This document shows, in pieces, positions 34,560-43,554 of a stretch of DNA of 64,000 bases; the stretch's first letter is position 1; each line of letters starts with the position of its first letter. The stretch is from positions 124,001 to 188,000 of the forward strand of contig JAGWTC010000001.1 of assembly GCA_028869135.1 (NCBI GenBank). Direction: 5' to 3'. A program made the position numbers and the translations under genes. A model generated the notes under the pieces. That model made no database searches. It saw nothing but the letters and a program-made list of their open reading frames with translations, and was not told the origin of the DNA. The DNA is from Rhodocyclaceae bacterium (GTDB taxonomy: Bacteria > Pseudomonadota > Gammaproteobacteria > Burkholderiales > Rhodocyclaceae).

Positions 34560-34670
34560 ATGCAAATGGATTGGGTCCCTGTAGTTTTTATTACGTTCAA
34601 GGTTCTCGTGTTCGGCACGGGCATGTTTTTCGCCATCAAGTGGCATTACGATCAAGGGAAGAAGAAATAA
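34560..34670 (+). CDS. 36-residue single-pass membrane protein
   Basis: A very short frame: ATG at 34,560 with GGAAAG just upstream, stop TAA at 34,668-34,670. The peptide starts MQMDWVPVVFITFKVLV and continues with GTGMFFAIKWHYDQ before a KKK end. It is one hydrophobic helix of about 20 residues with a positively charged C-terminus, predicted to stay in the cytoplasm by the positive-inside rule. Similar tiny proteins are, to my recollection, common in betaproteobacteria, but the function is unknown. An internal ATG at 34,566 is an alternative start. It sits between the two copies of the tRNA-Ser terminator. Confidence 0.6.
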   Translation: MQMDWVPVVFITFKVLVFGTGMFFAIKWHYDQGKKK

Positions 34671-34783
34671 GGAAACCCGCGGATTCGCGTCCAAGGGTGC
34701 TTGCGCACGGCCTAGACGGAATCGCGAAGGACGGAAAAAACGAGACCACTGTCGATTTTCCGGTAGTTTCGCATCTGCCTTTC

Positions 34784-34816
34784 CCAATAAAACAGCCACC
34801 CTTGCGGTGGCTTTTT
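34784..34816. repeat. second copy of the tRNA-Ser terminator segment
   Basis: A 33-bp sequence including the terminator hairpin is identical to 34,218-34,250. It is preceded by CCTTTCC, loosely resembling the CCTCTCCG of the tRNA end. The two copies flank a 530-bp segment that holds the 36-residue membrane protein gene. A tandem duplication or the remains of an earlier integration at the same tRNA would explain it. Confidence 0.7.
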
Positions 34817-34929
34817 GTTTTGGTCTCGTGAACCAAGCCTCGCCCTACGCCCCCACGTGATCGCCGCCGACGGACAGAGCGACGGAGAGGTACTACAGTT
34901 CCTCTATCCACCCGGCGAGCGAACAAGCA

Positions 34930-35817
34930 ATGATCTTCCGGCGCTTTTACCACCTTGCAAGAAAATCCGTCGAAGCCTGGTTCGATGACTACGCCGCCAG
35001 CATGGGCGCGGCTATCGCCTACTACACCGTGTTTTCGCTCGCGCCGCTTTTGATCATCGTGATCGCTGTCGCCGGCGCGGTGTTCGGGCGCGAGGCGGTG
35101 GAAGGTCAGATTGCCGGGCAGATTTCCAGTCTCATCGGCGTGGAAACCGCGATGGGCGTGCAAGGCCTCATCCGCAGCGCCAGCCGCCCGGCCTCGGGCG
35201 CGCTGGCAACCGTCGTCAGCCTGATCCTGCTCCTGATCGGGGCGACCAGTGTATTCGCCGAGCTGCAGACCGCGTTGAACCGTATCTGGCGTGTGCCTGT
35301 CGCGCCTCGGCGAACTGCCTGGTGGCATACCTTGCGGGCGCGGCTGCTTTCCTTCGGGCTGATTCTGGGGCTCGCCTTTCTGATGATGGTCTCCCTGATC
35401 ATCAGCGCGGCGGTGGCGGCGCTGGCCCAGTGGGCGCATGGCCTGATTCCGGCAGAAGAATCGCTTCTGCAAGGCATCAACTTCGGCGTCTCGCTGGTCA
35501 TCACCTCGACGATGTTCGCCATGATCTACAAATTCGTACCCGATGCGAAGATTGCCTGGCGCGACGTATGGGTCGGCGCTGCGGTGACGGCGGTGCTGTT
35601 CGAACTGGGCAAGATCGCCATCGGCCTGTATCTGGGCAAGAGCGGCATGACCTCGGCCTATGCCGCCGCCGGATCGCTGGCCGTGCTGCTGATCTGGGTC
35701 TATTACTCGGCGCAGATATTTCTGCTCGGCGCCGAATTCACCTGGGTACTGGCGACAGAGCACGGCGCCGGTAATACCGATCTTCCGCCTGGATATCCGC
35801 GCAGGACCAAGCGATGA
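34930..35817 (+). CDS. YihY/BrkB family inner-membrane protein
   Basis: 295 residues with six membrane segments. Family features are AASMGAAIAYYTVFSLAPLLII near the N-terminus, ALATVVSLILLLIGATSVFAELQTALNRIW in the middle, MIYKFVPDAKIAWRDVWVGA, and the C-terminal GSLAVLLIWVYYSAQIFLLGAE. The family was once thought to be RNase BN and later linked to serum resistance (BrkB); its real function is unclear. It stands alone downstream of the duplicated terminator. Confidence 0.93.
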   Translation: MIFRRFYHLARKSVEAWFDDYAASMGAAIAYYTVFSLAPLLIIVIAVAGAVFGREAVEGQIAGQISSLIGVETAMGVQGLIRSASRPASGALATVVSLILLLIGATSVFAELQTALNRIWRVPVAPRRTAWWHTLRARLLSFGLILGLAFLMMVSLIISAAVAALAQWAHGLIPAEESLLQGINFGVSLVITSTMFAMIYKFVPDAKIAWRDVWVGAAVTAVLFELGKIAIGLYLGKSGMTSAYAAAGSLAVLLIWVYYSAQIFLLGAEFTWVLATEHGAGNTDLPPGYPRRTKR

Positions 35818-36034
35818 ACGCCATGCGATACCGGCAAACATAAACTGCCCTCCCCAAACGAACTACCTTGAACGTCCGGCTGATCAGGGTCTCTTGCCTG
35901 CCCTCTCGCGGAACGAGCTGCCCGCTATTCCGATGCCAGTAGCAAAATTGAAACCTCAACGCCCCAGCCATTTCGCTTCCATTTCGCATATAGTCATGCC
36001 TGCTATCGACCAATATCAAATCGGGGGAGGATCA

Positions 36035-36364
36035 ATGAAAACAGGCAAGCGACTGGCAGCAACGCTATTGTCGGGCTGGGCGGCGGCGGCCGCAGCGGGG
36101 CCGATCAGTCTGATTTCAGACCTGGGCGTTCGCGGCGCTTTTCGTCACTGCGAATACAGCAACGGCACGGTTTATATGTTCGATCCAGGCAGGACCTGCC
36201 CGGCCAGCATGCAGGAGCCGACGCCGAACGGCAAGGGCACGGGCATATTCAAGGGTGAAAGCAACGAAGGCACGAGCAAGCTATGCATTTACCGGGTAAG
36301 CGGCCAGGATCGCAGCATCCGCATCGACGTCCACGCACAGTGCCCGCTCAACCAGGACTTTTGA
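36035..36364 (+). CDS. small secreted protein, unknown
   Basis: The ATG at 36,035 has a GGGGGAGG box 5-8 bases upstream and starts a signal peptide (MKTGKRLAATLLSGWAAAAA, cleavage near AAA/GPI). The mature part is about 87 residues with four cysteines (FRHCEYS, GRTCPAS, SKLCIYR, HAQCPLN), suggesting two disulfides in the periplasm. No family recognised. It ends 7 bp before the next gene, so the two may form a transcription unit. Confidence 0.7.
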   Translation: MKTGKRLAATLLSGWAAAAAAGPISLISDLGVRGAFRHCEYSNGTVYMFDPGRTCPASMQEPTPNGKGTGIFKGESNEGTSKLCIYRVSGQDRSIRIDVHAQCPLNQDF

Positions 36365-36371
36365 GATCGTC

Positions 36372-36842
36372 ATGCAGGTCGAAACCTGGGAATTGCTGAG
36401 CTACATCGTCACCGTCGTCGGCTTGCCGCTGGCGATCTTCGTATTCCTTTACGAGCAACGCAAGGAGCGCGAAAACGAGGATGAAGAGGTCTACCAGCTC
36501 GTTTCCGACAATTACCAGGATTTCCTCAAGATCGCCCTGGAAAATCCGGATCTGCGGCTGTTTTCGGCGGCAGCGGTCGAGGGCCTCTCCGACGAGCAGA
36601 AGGAACGCCAGTTCATCATCTTCACCATGCTGGTCTCGCTGTTCGAGCGCGCCTACCTGCTGATGTACGACGCCAACATGTCGCCCAGGCAGGCGCGCCG
36701 CTGGAATTCGTGGGAAGACTTCATGATGGAATGGTGCCGCAAGCCGCACTTCCGCGCCCTGCTTCCGCAGCTGCTGCACGGCGAGGATCCGGGCTTCGTG
36801 CGCCATGTCGAAAAGATCGCCTCCGACCAGGCGGCGCTCTGA
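36372..36842 (+). CDS. hypothetical protein with one N-terminal membrane helix
   Basis: 156 residues. A membrane helix (LLSYIVTVVGLPLAIFVFLY, residues 8-27) is followed by a charged linker (EQRKERENEDEEVYQ) and a soluble helical domain with YLLMYDANMSPRQARRWNSW and FRALLPQL. Related unnamed proteins are widespread, but no function is known to me. The gene follows the small secreted-protein gene with a 7-bp gap. Confidence 0.75.
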   Translation: MQVETWELLSYIVTVVGLPLAIFVFLYEQRKERENEDEEVYQLVSDNYQDFLKIALENPDLRLFSAAAVEGLSDEQKERQFIIFTMLVSLFERAYLLMYDANMSPRQARRWNSWEDFMMEWCRKPHFRALLPQLLHGEDPGFVRHVEKIASDQAAL

Positions 36843-36954
36843 AGTCCTACATGTCTTACGGAGAAATCCGACAGGACGGACGCCGGGATCGACCTATCTT
36901 TGCATCGTCGGCCTTATCGAAGGCCTCGATCAACCCGTATGCAAGGAGATAATC

Positions 36955-37182
36955 ATGAAGAAGATGCGCACCCTGCTGCTGGCCTGTCCCCTGCTGTTCG
37001 CGCTGGCCGCCTGCGACAAGCCTGCTCAGCCCACTTTGGGCTCGGACAACAAGGATTCGCTCAACGACGCGCTGGATCGCCGGCCGCATGAAAAGGTCCG
37101 CGATGCGGCCGAGGACATCGGCGACGCAGGCAAGCGCGCCGGTGGCGACATCAAGGATGCGGTCAAGGACGCCACCAAGTAA
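36955..37182 (+). CDS. small lipoprotein
   Basis: 75 residues from the ATG at 36,955, with an AAGGAG box 9 bases upstream; the longer frame is rejected. The lipobox LAAC is in LLFALAACDKPAQP, so the mature protein is about 56 residues anchored by Cys20. The mature part is charged and repetitive (EKVRDAAEDIGDAGKRAGGD, IKDAVKDATK), resembling amphipathic LEA/CsbD-like helices seen in stress-associated lipoproteins. Function unknown. Confidence 0.82.
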   Translation: MKKMRTLLLACPLLFALAACDKPAQPTLGSDNKDSLNDALDRRPHEKVRDAAEDIGDAGKRAGGDIKDAVKDATK

Positions 37183-37233
37183 TGCGGCCTGAAGGGAGGC
37201 GTCCGGTGCGCGGGCGCCTCCGCCCGACCCGTC

Positions 37234-37704
37234 TCAATGCTTGTAGCGATGCTCGCGAATTTTCTGCCGCAAGGCGAGCGCATCGAGCTGGGTGTAATCG
37301 CGATTGATCTCGGTCACCACCAGCGCCTGCAGATTGGCGTCGAGGACCTTGCGCAGCACGCCGAGAAATTCGGGTGCGGCCATGATGCAAAGACGCTTAA
37401 AGCAATCCTCGTAACGAGCGCGCAACAGAAAATCGGCCACGCTGCGGGCAAACAATTCCGTCTGGTGTTCGGCCGGCGACTGATGCGGCTCGTAGCCGTT
37501 CGGCTGCACGGCGCCGCCGTTGCCGGCGCGGCCCTTGGAAGCGGACATCTGGCCCAATGCATCGCTTTCCGTGTCGGTGGTGCGCAGGCGCACCGCATTG
37601 TTGATCAGTCCGTTCACTTCGTGCAACGGCTCCGATACATCCTCCTGCGCAAAAATCCTTGCCCTTCCGGCATTGGCGGTCACGATCCAGGTTGCATTGG
37701 TCAT
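37234..37704 (-). CDS. host attachment protein family (AtsE-like)
   Basis: 156 residues from the ATG at 37,704, which has a strong GGAGGA box; the longer open frame upstream is not supported. The N-terminus TWIVTANAGRARIFAQE and the C-terminal FLGVLRKVLDANLQALVVTE and NRDYTQLDALALRQKIREH are typical of the Pfam Host_attach family, named after an Agrobacterium attachment protein. Most members are soluble cytoplasmic proteins of unknown role, often stress-associated. It is convergent with the lipoprotein gene. Confidence 0.88.
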   Translation of the reverse strand: MTNATWIVTANAGRARIFAQEDVSEPLHEVNGLINNAVRLRTTDTESDALGQMSASKGRAGNGGAVQPNGYEPHQSPAEHQTELFARSVADFLLRARYEDCFKRLCIMAAPEFLGVLRKVLDANLQALVVTEINRDYTQLDALALRQKIREHRYKH

Positions 37705-38215
37705 GGCATTTCCTCCTTCGTTAAGGTTTTTGCAATGCCGGTACCCGTCCACCGCGTCCTGGCTGCCGGACCAGACCGACTCCGGCTTCATACTACGCCT
37801 TATCACCGCAACCGGCATGTCGCCCATCAATATCCGCGCCGGCAAGATAATGGCCTCGCCCTGCGCGCATGCCCCGGTCTGGCCGCGATGGCACCGATCC
37901 ATACTTCTCCGAAGCCGGCCGGGGGAAGCACATCGGTGCCCACCAGGCGAGCGCCCTGCAACTCGTCTCCGACAATTCGCAGCCACGCAGCCCAGAACTC
38001 CGTTCCCTGAGAGATATCCGGCATGGCGGCGTGGCCGTCGATCTTCAACTCTGCTCCACCGTCGAGACGCAGCCCCCAAAGCCGGAATGTGTGCTTCCGT
38101 CAGGCTGGCACGGGGCGCCGAAAGAGGATTTGAAGCGGAAGGCTCCCGGGGCGGGTACCGGCGATGTGGCAATTCCTTGCGGCAGACTCATGGTGCGTGG
38201 CCTCGCCGTCTAGGC
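37705..38215. other. intergenic stretch, possible degenerate gene
   Basis: 511 bp without a supported gene. On the minus strand a frame from 38,190 (MSLPQGIATSPVPAPGAFRF) stops after about 48 codons, while another minus-strand frame continues with protein-like text (KIDGHAAMPDISQGTEFWAA, then WLRIVGDELQGARLVGTDVL) to about 37,830. A gene broken by a frameshift is possible; no family recognised. Confidence 0.4.
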
Positions 38216-40330
38216 TCATCGGTGTTTCCCGGGCAGGCGGTTCGCCAGCAGCACGACGCTGCGGCATTCCACATGGCACTCGTCGGCGATCCTCTCACCG
38301 CCCTCCTTGCAACTGCCGCTGTCGATGAGCAGATGCCAGCCGCCCTGCGGGCCGGGCCCGGGCAAACGGAAGGAAATATCGCTTTCGCTGCCGTTGATCA
38401 ATAGCAGCGTGACTTCCGCAGCACCATCGGCGCCCGGTGCAGCACGGCGTACCGTCAAGGCTCGCGCATGCACGTCCTGCCAGGCCTCATCATTGATGCC
38501 CTGCCCTTCCGCATCGAACCAGCCCAGTTCCTTGATGTCGTCCATGACCTGCCGATCGCCGTTGAGAAAGGCGCCGGATTGCAGACAGGCGAAGCTGGAG
38601 CGGATTTCGATCAGGCGGGCGACGAAGCCGCATAGCGCCGCGCCGTTTTCATCGTCGAGCCTGCGCCAGTCGATCCAGGAGATTTCGTTGTCCTGGCAAT
38701 AAGCGTTGTTGTTGCCCTGTTGGGTGCGGCCGAATTCGTCGCCGCCGAGCAGCATCGGCGTGCCCTGCGCAAACAGGACGGTGGCGAGCATGCCGCGCTT
38801 GACGCGTTCGCGCAGCGCGACGACATTCGCGTCGGCACTGTCGCCTTCGCCGCCCCAGTTGCCGCTGAAGTTGTCGTTGTGGCCGTCCTGCCCACCCTCG
38901 CCGTTCGCGTCGTTGTGCTTGTCGGCGTAGCTGACCAGATCATGCAGGGTAAAGCCGTCGTGGGAAGCAGCATAGTTGATCGAGGCCCAGGGCTTGCGAT
39001 GACGATGGTTGAAAAGCTCGGCCGACCCGCCCAGGCGGCCGGCCAGCTCGTTGCGCATGCCGGCGTCGCCGCGCCAGAAGCGGCGCACGTTGTCGCGGAA
39101 GCGATCGTTCCATTCGGCGAAGGTGGGCGGATGATTGCCGAGCTGGTAGCCACCGGGACCGATGTCCCATGGCTCGGAGATCAGCTTGAGGCGCGACAGC
39201 AGCGGGTCCTGGAGAATCGCGTCGAAAAAGCCCGAGCCCGGATCGAAGCCCGTTCCTTCGCGCCCCAGGGTGACGCCGAGGTCAAAGCGGAAGCCGTCGA
39301 CATGGAAGGAGGTCGCCCAGTAGCGCAGCGAGTCCAGCACCATCTGCAACACGCGCGGATGCGACAGATTGAGCGTATTGCCGCAGCCCGTTTCGTTGAT
39401 GTAGTAGCGCTCGTTGCCGGGCAGCAGGCGGTAATAGCTGGCGTTGTCGATGCCGCGGAAAGACAGCGTGGGACCCATTTCGCTGCCGCAGGAGGTGTGG
39501 TTGTAGACCACGTCGAGAATGACTTCGATGCCGGCCGCATGGAAGCGGCGCACGGCGCGACGAATGTCGTCGAGCTTCTCCGACGGCAGATACATCGGCT
39601 CCGGCGCGAAATAGGACAGCGTGTTGTAGCCCCAGTAATTGCGCAGGCCGCGTTCGAGCAGATGCCGGTCCTGCAGGAAGGCATGGACGGGCAGCAGCTC
39701 GACGGCCGTGACGCCGAGCCGTTTCAGATGTTCGATGAAGCGCGGATTGGCCAGCGAGGCGAAAGTGCCGCGCTCATGGGCGCGAATGTCGTCGCGCAGC
39801 ATGGTGGCCCCGCGCACATGGGTTTCGTAGATGATGGTCTGCGCCCACGGCGTGCAGGGGCGCTGGTCGTTGCTCCAGTTGAACGTGTCCTCCACCACCA
39901 CGCTCTTGGGCATCAGCGCGGCGCTGTCGCGACGGTCGAACGACAGGTCGCCGCGTGCGCCGTGGATACGATAGCCGAATACCGCATCGCCCCACTTGAG
40001 CGGCCCCGACAATTGCTTGGCATAAGGGTCGATAAGCAGCTTGTTGGGATTGAAACGGTGGCCGCGTTCCGGCTCGTAAGGCCCGTACACGCGGTAACCG
40101 TAAAGCAGCCCCGGCGTGGCATCGGGCAGATAGCCGTGCCAGATTTCATCGGTGCATTCAGGCATGGACAGGCGCGCAACCTCTTTCCGGCCGCGCGAAT
40201 CGAACAGACACAGTTCGACCTTGTGCGCATTCGCCGAAAATAGCGCGAAGTTCACACCCAGGCCATCTGGCGTTGCCCCAAGCGGGTAAGGTTGCCCCGC
40301 CAGCAGGCGGTCAGGCAGCGTCGTCGTCAT
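38216..40330 (-). CDS. glgX: glycogen debranching enzyme GlgX
   Basis: Isoamylase-type hydrolase that removes short branches from glycogen after phosphorylase action. The 704-residue protein has an N-terminal CBM48 (LGATPDGLGVNFALFSANA) and a GH13 barrel. Conserved regions are VILDVVYNHTSCG (region I), VDGFRFDLGVTLGREG (region II, nucleophile Asp), LISEPWDIGPGGYQLG (region III, acid/base Glu) and INYAASHDGFTLHDLVSYA (region IV). The C-terminal beta domain ends near VECRSVVLLANRLPG. No other glycogen gene is adjacent, unusual for glgX. Confidence 0.95.
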   Translation of the reverse strand: MTTTLPDRLLAGQPYPLGATPDGLGVNFALFSANAHKVELCLFDSRGRKEVARLSMPECTDEIWHGYLPDATPGLLYGYRVYGPYEPERGHRFNPNKLLIDPYAKQLSGPLKWGDAVFGYRIHGARGDLSFDRRDSAALMPKSVVVEDTFNWSNDQRPCTPWAQTIIYETHVRGATMLRDDIRAHERGTFASLANPRFIEHLKRLGVTAVELLPVHAFLQDRHLLERGLRNYWGYNTLSYFAPEPMYLPSEKLDDIRRAVRRFHAAGIEVILDVVYNHTSCGSEMGPTLSFRGIDNASYYRLLPGNERYYINETGCGNTLNLSHPRVLQMVLDSLRYWATSFHVDGFRFDLGVTLGREGTGFDPGSGFFDAILQDPLLSRLKLISEPWDIGPGGYQLGNHPPTFAEWNDRFRDNVRRFWRGDAGMRNELAGRLGGSAELFNHRHRKPWASINYAASHDGFTLHDLVSYADKHNDANGEGGQDGHNDNFSGNWGGEGDSADANVVALRERVKRGMLATVLFAQGTPMLLGGDEFGRTQQGNNNAYCQDNEISWIDWRRLDDENGAALCGFVARLIEIRSSFACLQSGAFLNGDRQVMDDIKELGWFDAEGQGINDEAWQDVHARALTVRRAAPGADGAAEVTLLLINGSESDISFRLPGPGPQGGWHLLIDSGSCKEGGERIADECHVECRSVVLLANRLPGKHR

Positions 40331-40636
40331 TCCGAGCCTCCCTGTTTCCCCCGGCCTGCCCAGCGCTCCTCGGCACGACCGGCGTCCCGCAGCCCGGCGA
40401 GCGTCTGCAGCAGACCGCGCCGCGGCGCTTCCCGCCGGCCCGAGCCTGCGACTTGGCCTCGGCGGCGGCCGGCACCATGCTGCATGGCTTCAAGACATTT
40501 CCCCCGCCAGTCTGAATGCGTTTCGATCCCTCTCCGTCGGAGGGCCCGGCATCGAAAATAACAAACGCGGGGACGCTGGTCTTTCAGACAAAACCGCTCA
40601 CCGATGTCGGTCTTGTCCTACTTTTCGCAGCGGCGC
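40331..40636. other. intergenic stretch, nothing recognised
   Basis: 306 bp of GC-rich sequence between glgX and the permease gene, both leftward. It must contain the glgX promoter. No hairpin with a T-run, no clear small gene. Confidence 0.4.
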
Positions 40637-41752
40637 CTAGCGGCCCGATTCGTGCGTATCGCTTTCCTCAATCGGCAGTGTGTCGGCAAGTGCCGGCGGA
40701 TCATCTGTGGAGGTCCACTCCATCGTCAGACGATAGCCGACGGCCAGCAGGGTCGGCCCGATGAAAAGGCCGATCACGCCGAAAGCCACGGCGCCGCCAA
40801 GCACGCCCAGCAACACGATGGCGAAAGGCAGACTGGAGCCGCGGCTGATGATCAGGGGCTTGATGACATTGTCCACGGTGCTGACGACGAGCAAGCCCCA
40901 TAGCACCACAAAAATCGCCCAGCCGGTCTGATCCTGCTCGAACAGCCAGAAGGCGGCGCCGCCCCAGATCAGCGGCGGGCCGACCGGCAGCGGAGAGAGA
41001 AAGGCGGTTGCCAGCCCCAGCAGCATTGCCGCCGGCACGCCGGCAATGGCAAAGCCGATGGCAGCCAGCACGCCCTGCGCCAGGGCGGTACCCAGAATGC
41101 CGTAGATCACCCCGGTGACGGTGCCGCGCGCAATGCCCAGCAGATGCTCGGCCCGCGTGCCGGCCAGACGCGCCATCGCCGCGCGCAGGCGGCGTGCCAG
41201 CGCTTCGCCGTAGAGGAAGAAAAAGAAGGCGAGAAAGACCGACAGCGCAATATCGAATACGCCGCGCCCGACACCCTTGCCGGCGGCCAGGGCGGCGTTG
41301 CGGGCCGGTTCGGCCAGCTTGGCCAGTTCATCGACGAGACGGCCGCCGTTGTGCACGAACTGCTGCCAGTATTCGTGGCTGCTCTGCCCGACCAGCGGAA
41401 TCTTGATCAGCCAGGCCGGCGCATCGGGCAGGCCTTCCTTGAGCACGCCGGTAATCATCTGCCCGAACTCGGCGACATTGTCGGCCAGTCCCGTCGCGAC
41501 GAGAACGAAAGGCACCAGCAGGATCAGGGTGACCAGCAGCGTCATCAGACTCGCCGCCAGCGTGCGTCGGCCGCCCACCAGACGATCTGCCCAGAGCAGC
41601 CCCGGCCAGCACACCGAAGCCAGAATGGCCGCCCACAACAACGCGGAGAGAAAAGGCCAGAGCACCCAGAAGCAACCGCCGCCCAGCACGGCCAGAGCGA
41701 CGAGCGCCAGGATACGGTCGGAACGCAGATTTTCTCGCATGGAAGCTGCCAT
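40637..41752 (-). CDS. AI-2E family transporter (UPF0118)
   Basis: Inner-membrane permease of 371 residues with about eight membrane segments. Family patterns are VALAVLGGGCFWVLWPFLSA near the start, the long central amphipathic region, LSVFLAFFFFLYGEALARRL, and the C-terminal DNVIKPLIISRGSSLPFAIV followed by FGVIGLFIGPTLLAV. The family includes AI-2 exporters and Na+/H+ antiporters, so the substrate is open. The start could be at 41,740 (MRENLRSD). It lies alone between glgX and gltX. Confidence 0.9.
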   Translation of the reverse strand: MAASMRENLRSDRILALVALAVLGGGCFWVLWPFLSALLWAAILASVCWPGLLWADRLVGGRRTLAASLMTLLVTLILLVPFVLVATGLADNVAEFGQMITGVLKEGLPDAPAWLIKIPLVGQSSHEYWQQFVHNGGRLVDELAKLAEPARNAALAAGKGVGRGVFDIALSVFLAFFFFLYGEALARRLRAAMARLAGTRAEHLLGIARGTVTGVIYGILGTALAQGVLAAIGFAIAGVPAAMLLGLATAFLSPLPVGPPLIWGGAAFWLFEQDQTGWAIFVVLWGLLVVSTVDNVIKPLIISRGSSLPFAIVLLGVLGGAVAFGVIGLFIGPTLLAVGYRLTMEWTSTDDPPALADTLPIEESDTHESGR

Positions 41753-41873
41753 CGGATTGAGTACGCCGATTATGACGTAGTGGCGCGTGCTAACACGCGG
41801 TTAAGCGCCAAAGAAAAACCGGCCGTGGGTTTCTCCCGACGACCGGTCTATGCAATGCCCGACAGTTGCGCGA

Positions 41874-43265
41874 TTACACTGCTTGCAGACGCTCCAGCAC
41901 GCGCTCGCGTCCCAGCACTTCGAGCACCTGATCAATCGACGGCGATTGCGGCTGGCCGAGCAAGGCCACGCGCAGCGGAATCGCCACCGCCGGCATCTTG
42001 ACGCCGTGCGCGGCCACGGTTTCCTTGATCGCAGCGCTCAGATTAGGCGCCACCCACTCGCTCACGGCGGCAAGCTTCTCCGCCAAAGTCGCCAGCGCGG
42101 CCTTGGCCGCTTCGGTCAGATGCTGGGCCCTGACTTCTTCGGACGCATGCACGGTCACGCAGAAGGGGTGAATGGCGTCGGCCAGTTCGTTGAGACTGCT
42201 GACGCGCTCCTTGTACAGCGCAACCGCGCGCTCGAGGTCAAGTGCCGTCGAAGTATCGACCCCCTGCCCGGCCAGACGCTTTTTCGCCTCCGCAGTCAGG
42301 CGCGCATTGTCGGCGGCCTTGATGTACTGGGCATTCAACCAGTTGAGCTTTTCGGTATTGAACTGCGCCGCCGACGCGGTGATGTGATCGAGATCGAACC
42401 ACTGCACGAACTGCTCCATGCTGAACAGCTCTTCGTCCCCGTGCGACCAGCCGAGACGCGCCAGATAATTCAGCACCGCCTCCGGCAGATAGCCGTCTTC
42501 GTCGTACTGCATCACGCTGACGGCGCCGTGGCGCTTGGAGAGCTTCTGGCCGTCGTCGCCGAGGATCATGGACAGATGCGCGTACTGCGGCACGGTTGCG
42601 CCGAGCGCGGACAGCACATTGATCTGGCGCGGCGTGTTATTGACGTGGTCGTCGCCGCGGATCACATGGGTGATGCCCATGTCCCAGTCGTCGACGACGA
42701 CGCAGAAGTTGTAGGTCGGCGTGCCGTCGGCGCGCGCGATGATGAAGTCGTCGAGCTCCTCGTTGGCAATCTCGATGCGTCCCTTGACCTGATCTTCCCA
42801 GGCGACCACGCCCGTGGTCGGATTCTTGAAGCGGACGACAGGCTCGACTCCGGCGGGAACGGAAGGCAGCGTCTTGCCGGCTTCAGGGCGCCAGCGGCCG
42901 TCGTAACGCGGCTTTTCCTTCTTCGCCTCCTGCTCGGCGCGCAGCGCGTCGAGTTCTTCCTTCGAGGTGTAGCAGTAATAGGCGCTGCCGTCCTTGAGCA
43001 TCTGCTGGATCACTTCCTTGTAGCGATCCATGCGCTGCATCTGATAGAAAGGACCTTCGTCGTGCGCAAGGCCCAGCCAGTTCATGCCGTCGATGATGGC
43101 CTGCACCGCTTCCGGCGTGGAGCGCGCAACGTCCGTGTCCTCGATGCGCAGAATGAAAGTCCCGCCGTGGCGACGGGCATAGGCCCACGAAAACAATGCG
43201 GTGCGCGCGCCGCCGATGTGAAGAAAGCCGGTGGGACTGGGAGCGAAACGGGTACGGACGGTCAT
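41874..43265 (-). CDS. gltX: glutamyl-tRNA synthetase
   Basis: Charges tRNA-Glu; an essential class I synthetase. The ATG at 43,265 gives the canonical start [19 protein letters not shown] with the HIGH-type motif, rather than the longer open frame. The KMSKS-type motif is KLSKRHG near residue 240, and the zinc-region segment [17 protein letters not shown] lies at about 106-122. The C-terminal anticodon-binding part is all helical. 463 residues, normal for GluRS. It is divergent from tRNA-Val. Confidence 0.97.
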   Translation of the reverse strand: MTVRTRFAPSPTGFLHIGGARTALFSWAYARRHGGTFILRIEDTDVARSTPEAVQAIIDGMNWLGLAHDEGPFYQMQRMDRYKEVIQQMLKDGSAYYCYTSKEELDALRAEQEAKKEKPRYDGRWRPEAGKTLPSVPAGVEPVVRFKNPTTGVVAWEDQVKGRIEIANEELDDFIIARADGTPTYNFCVVVDDWDMGITHVIRGDDHVNNTPRQINVLSALGATVPQYAHLSMILGDDGQKLSKRHGAVSVMQYDEDGYLPEAVLNYLARLGWSHGDEELFSMEQFVQWFDLDHITASAAQFNTEKLNWLNAQYIKAADNARLTAEAKKRLAGQGVDTSTALDLERAVALYKERVSSLNELADAIHPFCVTVHASEEVRAQHLTEAAKAALATLAEKLAAVSEWVAPNLSAAIKETVAAHGVKMPAVAIPLRVALLGQPQSPSIDQVLEVLGRERVLERLQAV

Positions 43266-43327
43266 GTGCGTGGCAATTCGAATGCGTCTAAAGCCGGCCA
43301 TTTTACTGCATGCCGCCATCGCCACGT

Positions 43328-43356
43328 TTGACCAAATCCGCCAGTTGTGGTCTAAT
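43328..43356 (+). promoter_or_regulatory. sigma70-type promoter for tRNA-Val
   Basis: TTGACC (43,328-43,333), a 17-base spacer and TCTAAT (43,351-43,356). This is a near-consensus promoter placed 44 bp before the mature tRNA 5' end. Confidence 0.75.
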
Positions 43357-43400
43357 TCGCGCCCTCGATAGAGGAAACGACATTCGTCCTTCCTTCAATC

Positions 43401-43475
43401 GGGCGGTTAGCTCAGCGGTAGAGCACTGCCTTCACACGGCAGGGGTCACTGGTTCGATCCCAGTACCGCCCACCA
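43401..43475 (+). tRNA. tRNA-Val (CAC)
   Basis: 75 bases with encoded CCA. The acceptor arms GGGCGGT / ACCGCCC pair; the anticodon stem CTGCC / GGCAG encloses TTCACAC with anticodon CAC at 43,433-43,435; GGTTCGATCC is the T arm. No integrated element follows it. Confidence 0.96.
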
Positions 43476-43554
43476 AACACACAGCAGTTCACGGGCCGAA
43501 CAAAACTGTCGGCCCTTTTGATTTCCGGGCCCATCGTTGCGGCCCTTTCATTGC

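Noticed and set aside
37234-38172. Long version (312 codons) of the host-attachment protein
   Set aside because: The ATG at 37,704 has a strong ribosome-binding site and gives the family's normal length; the upstream part has no family resemblance.
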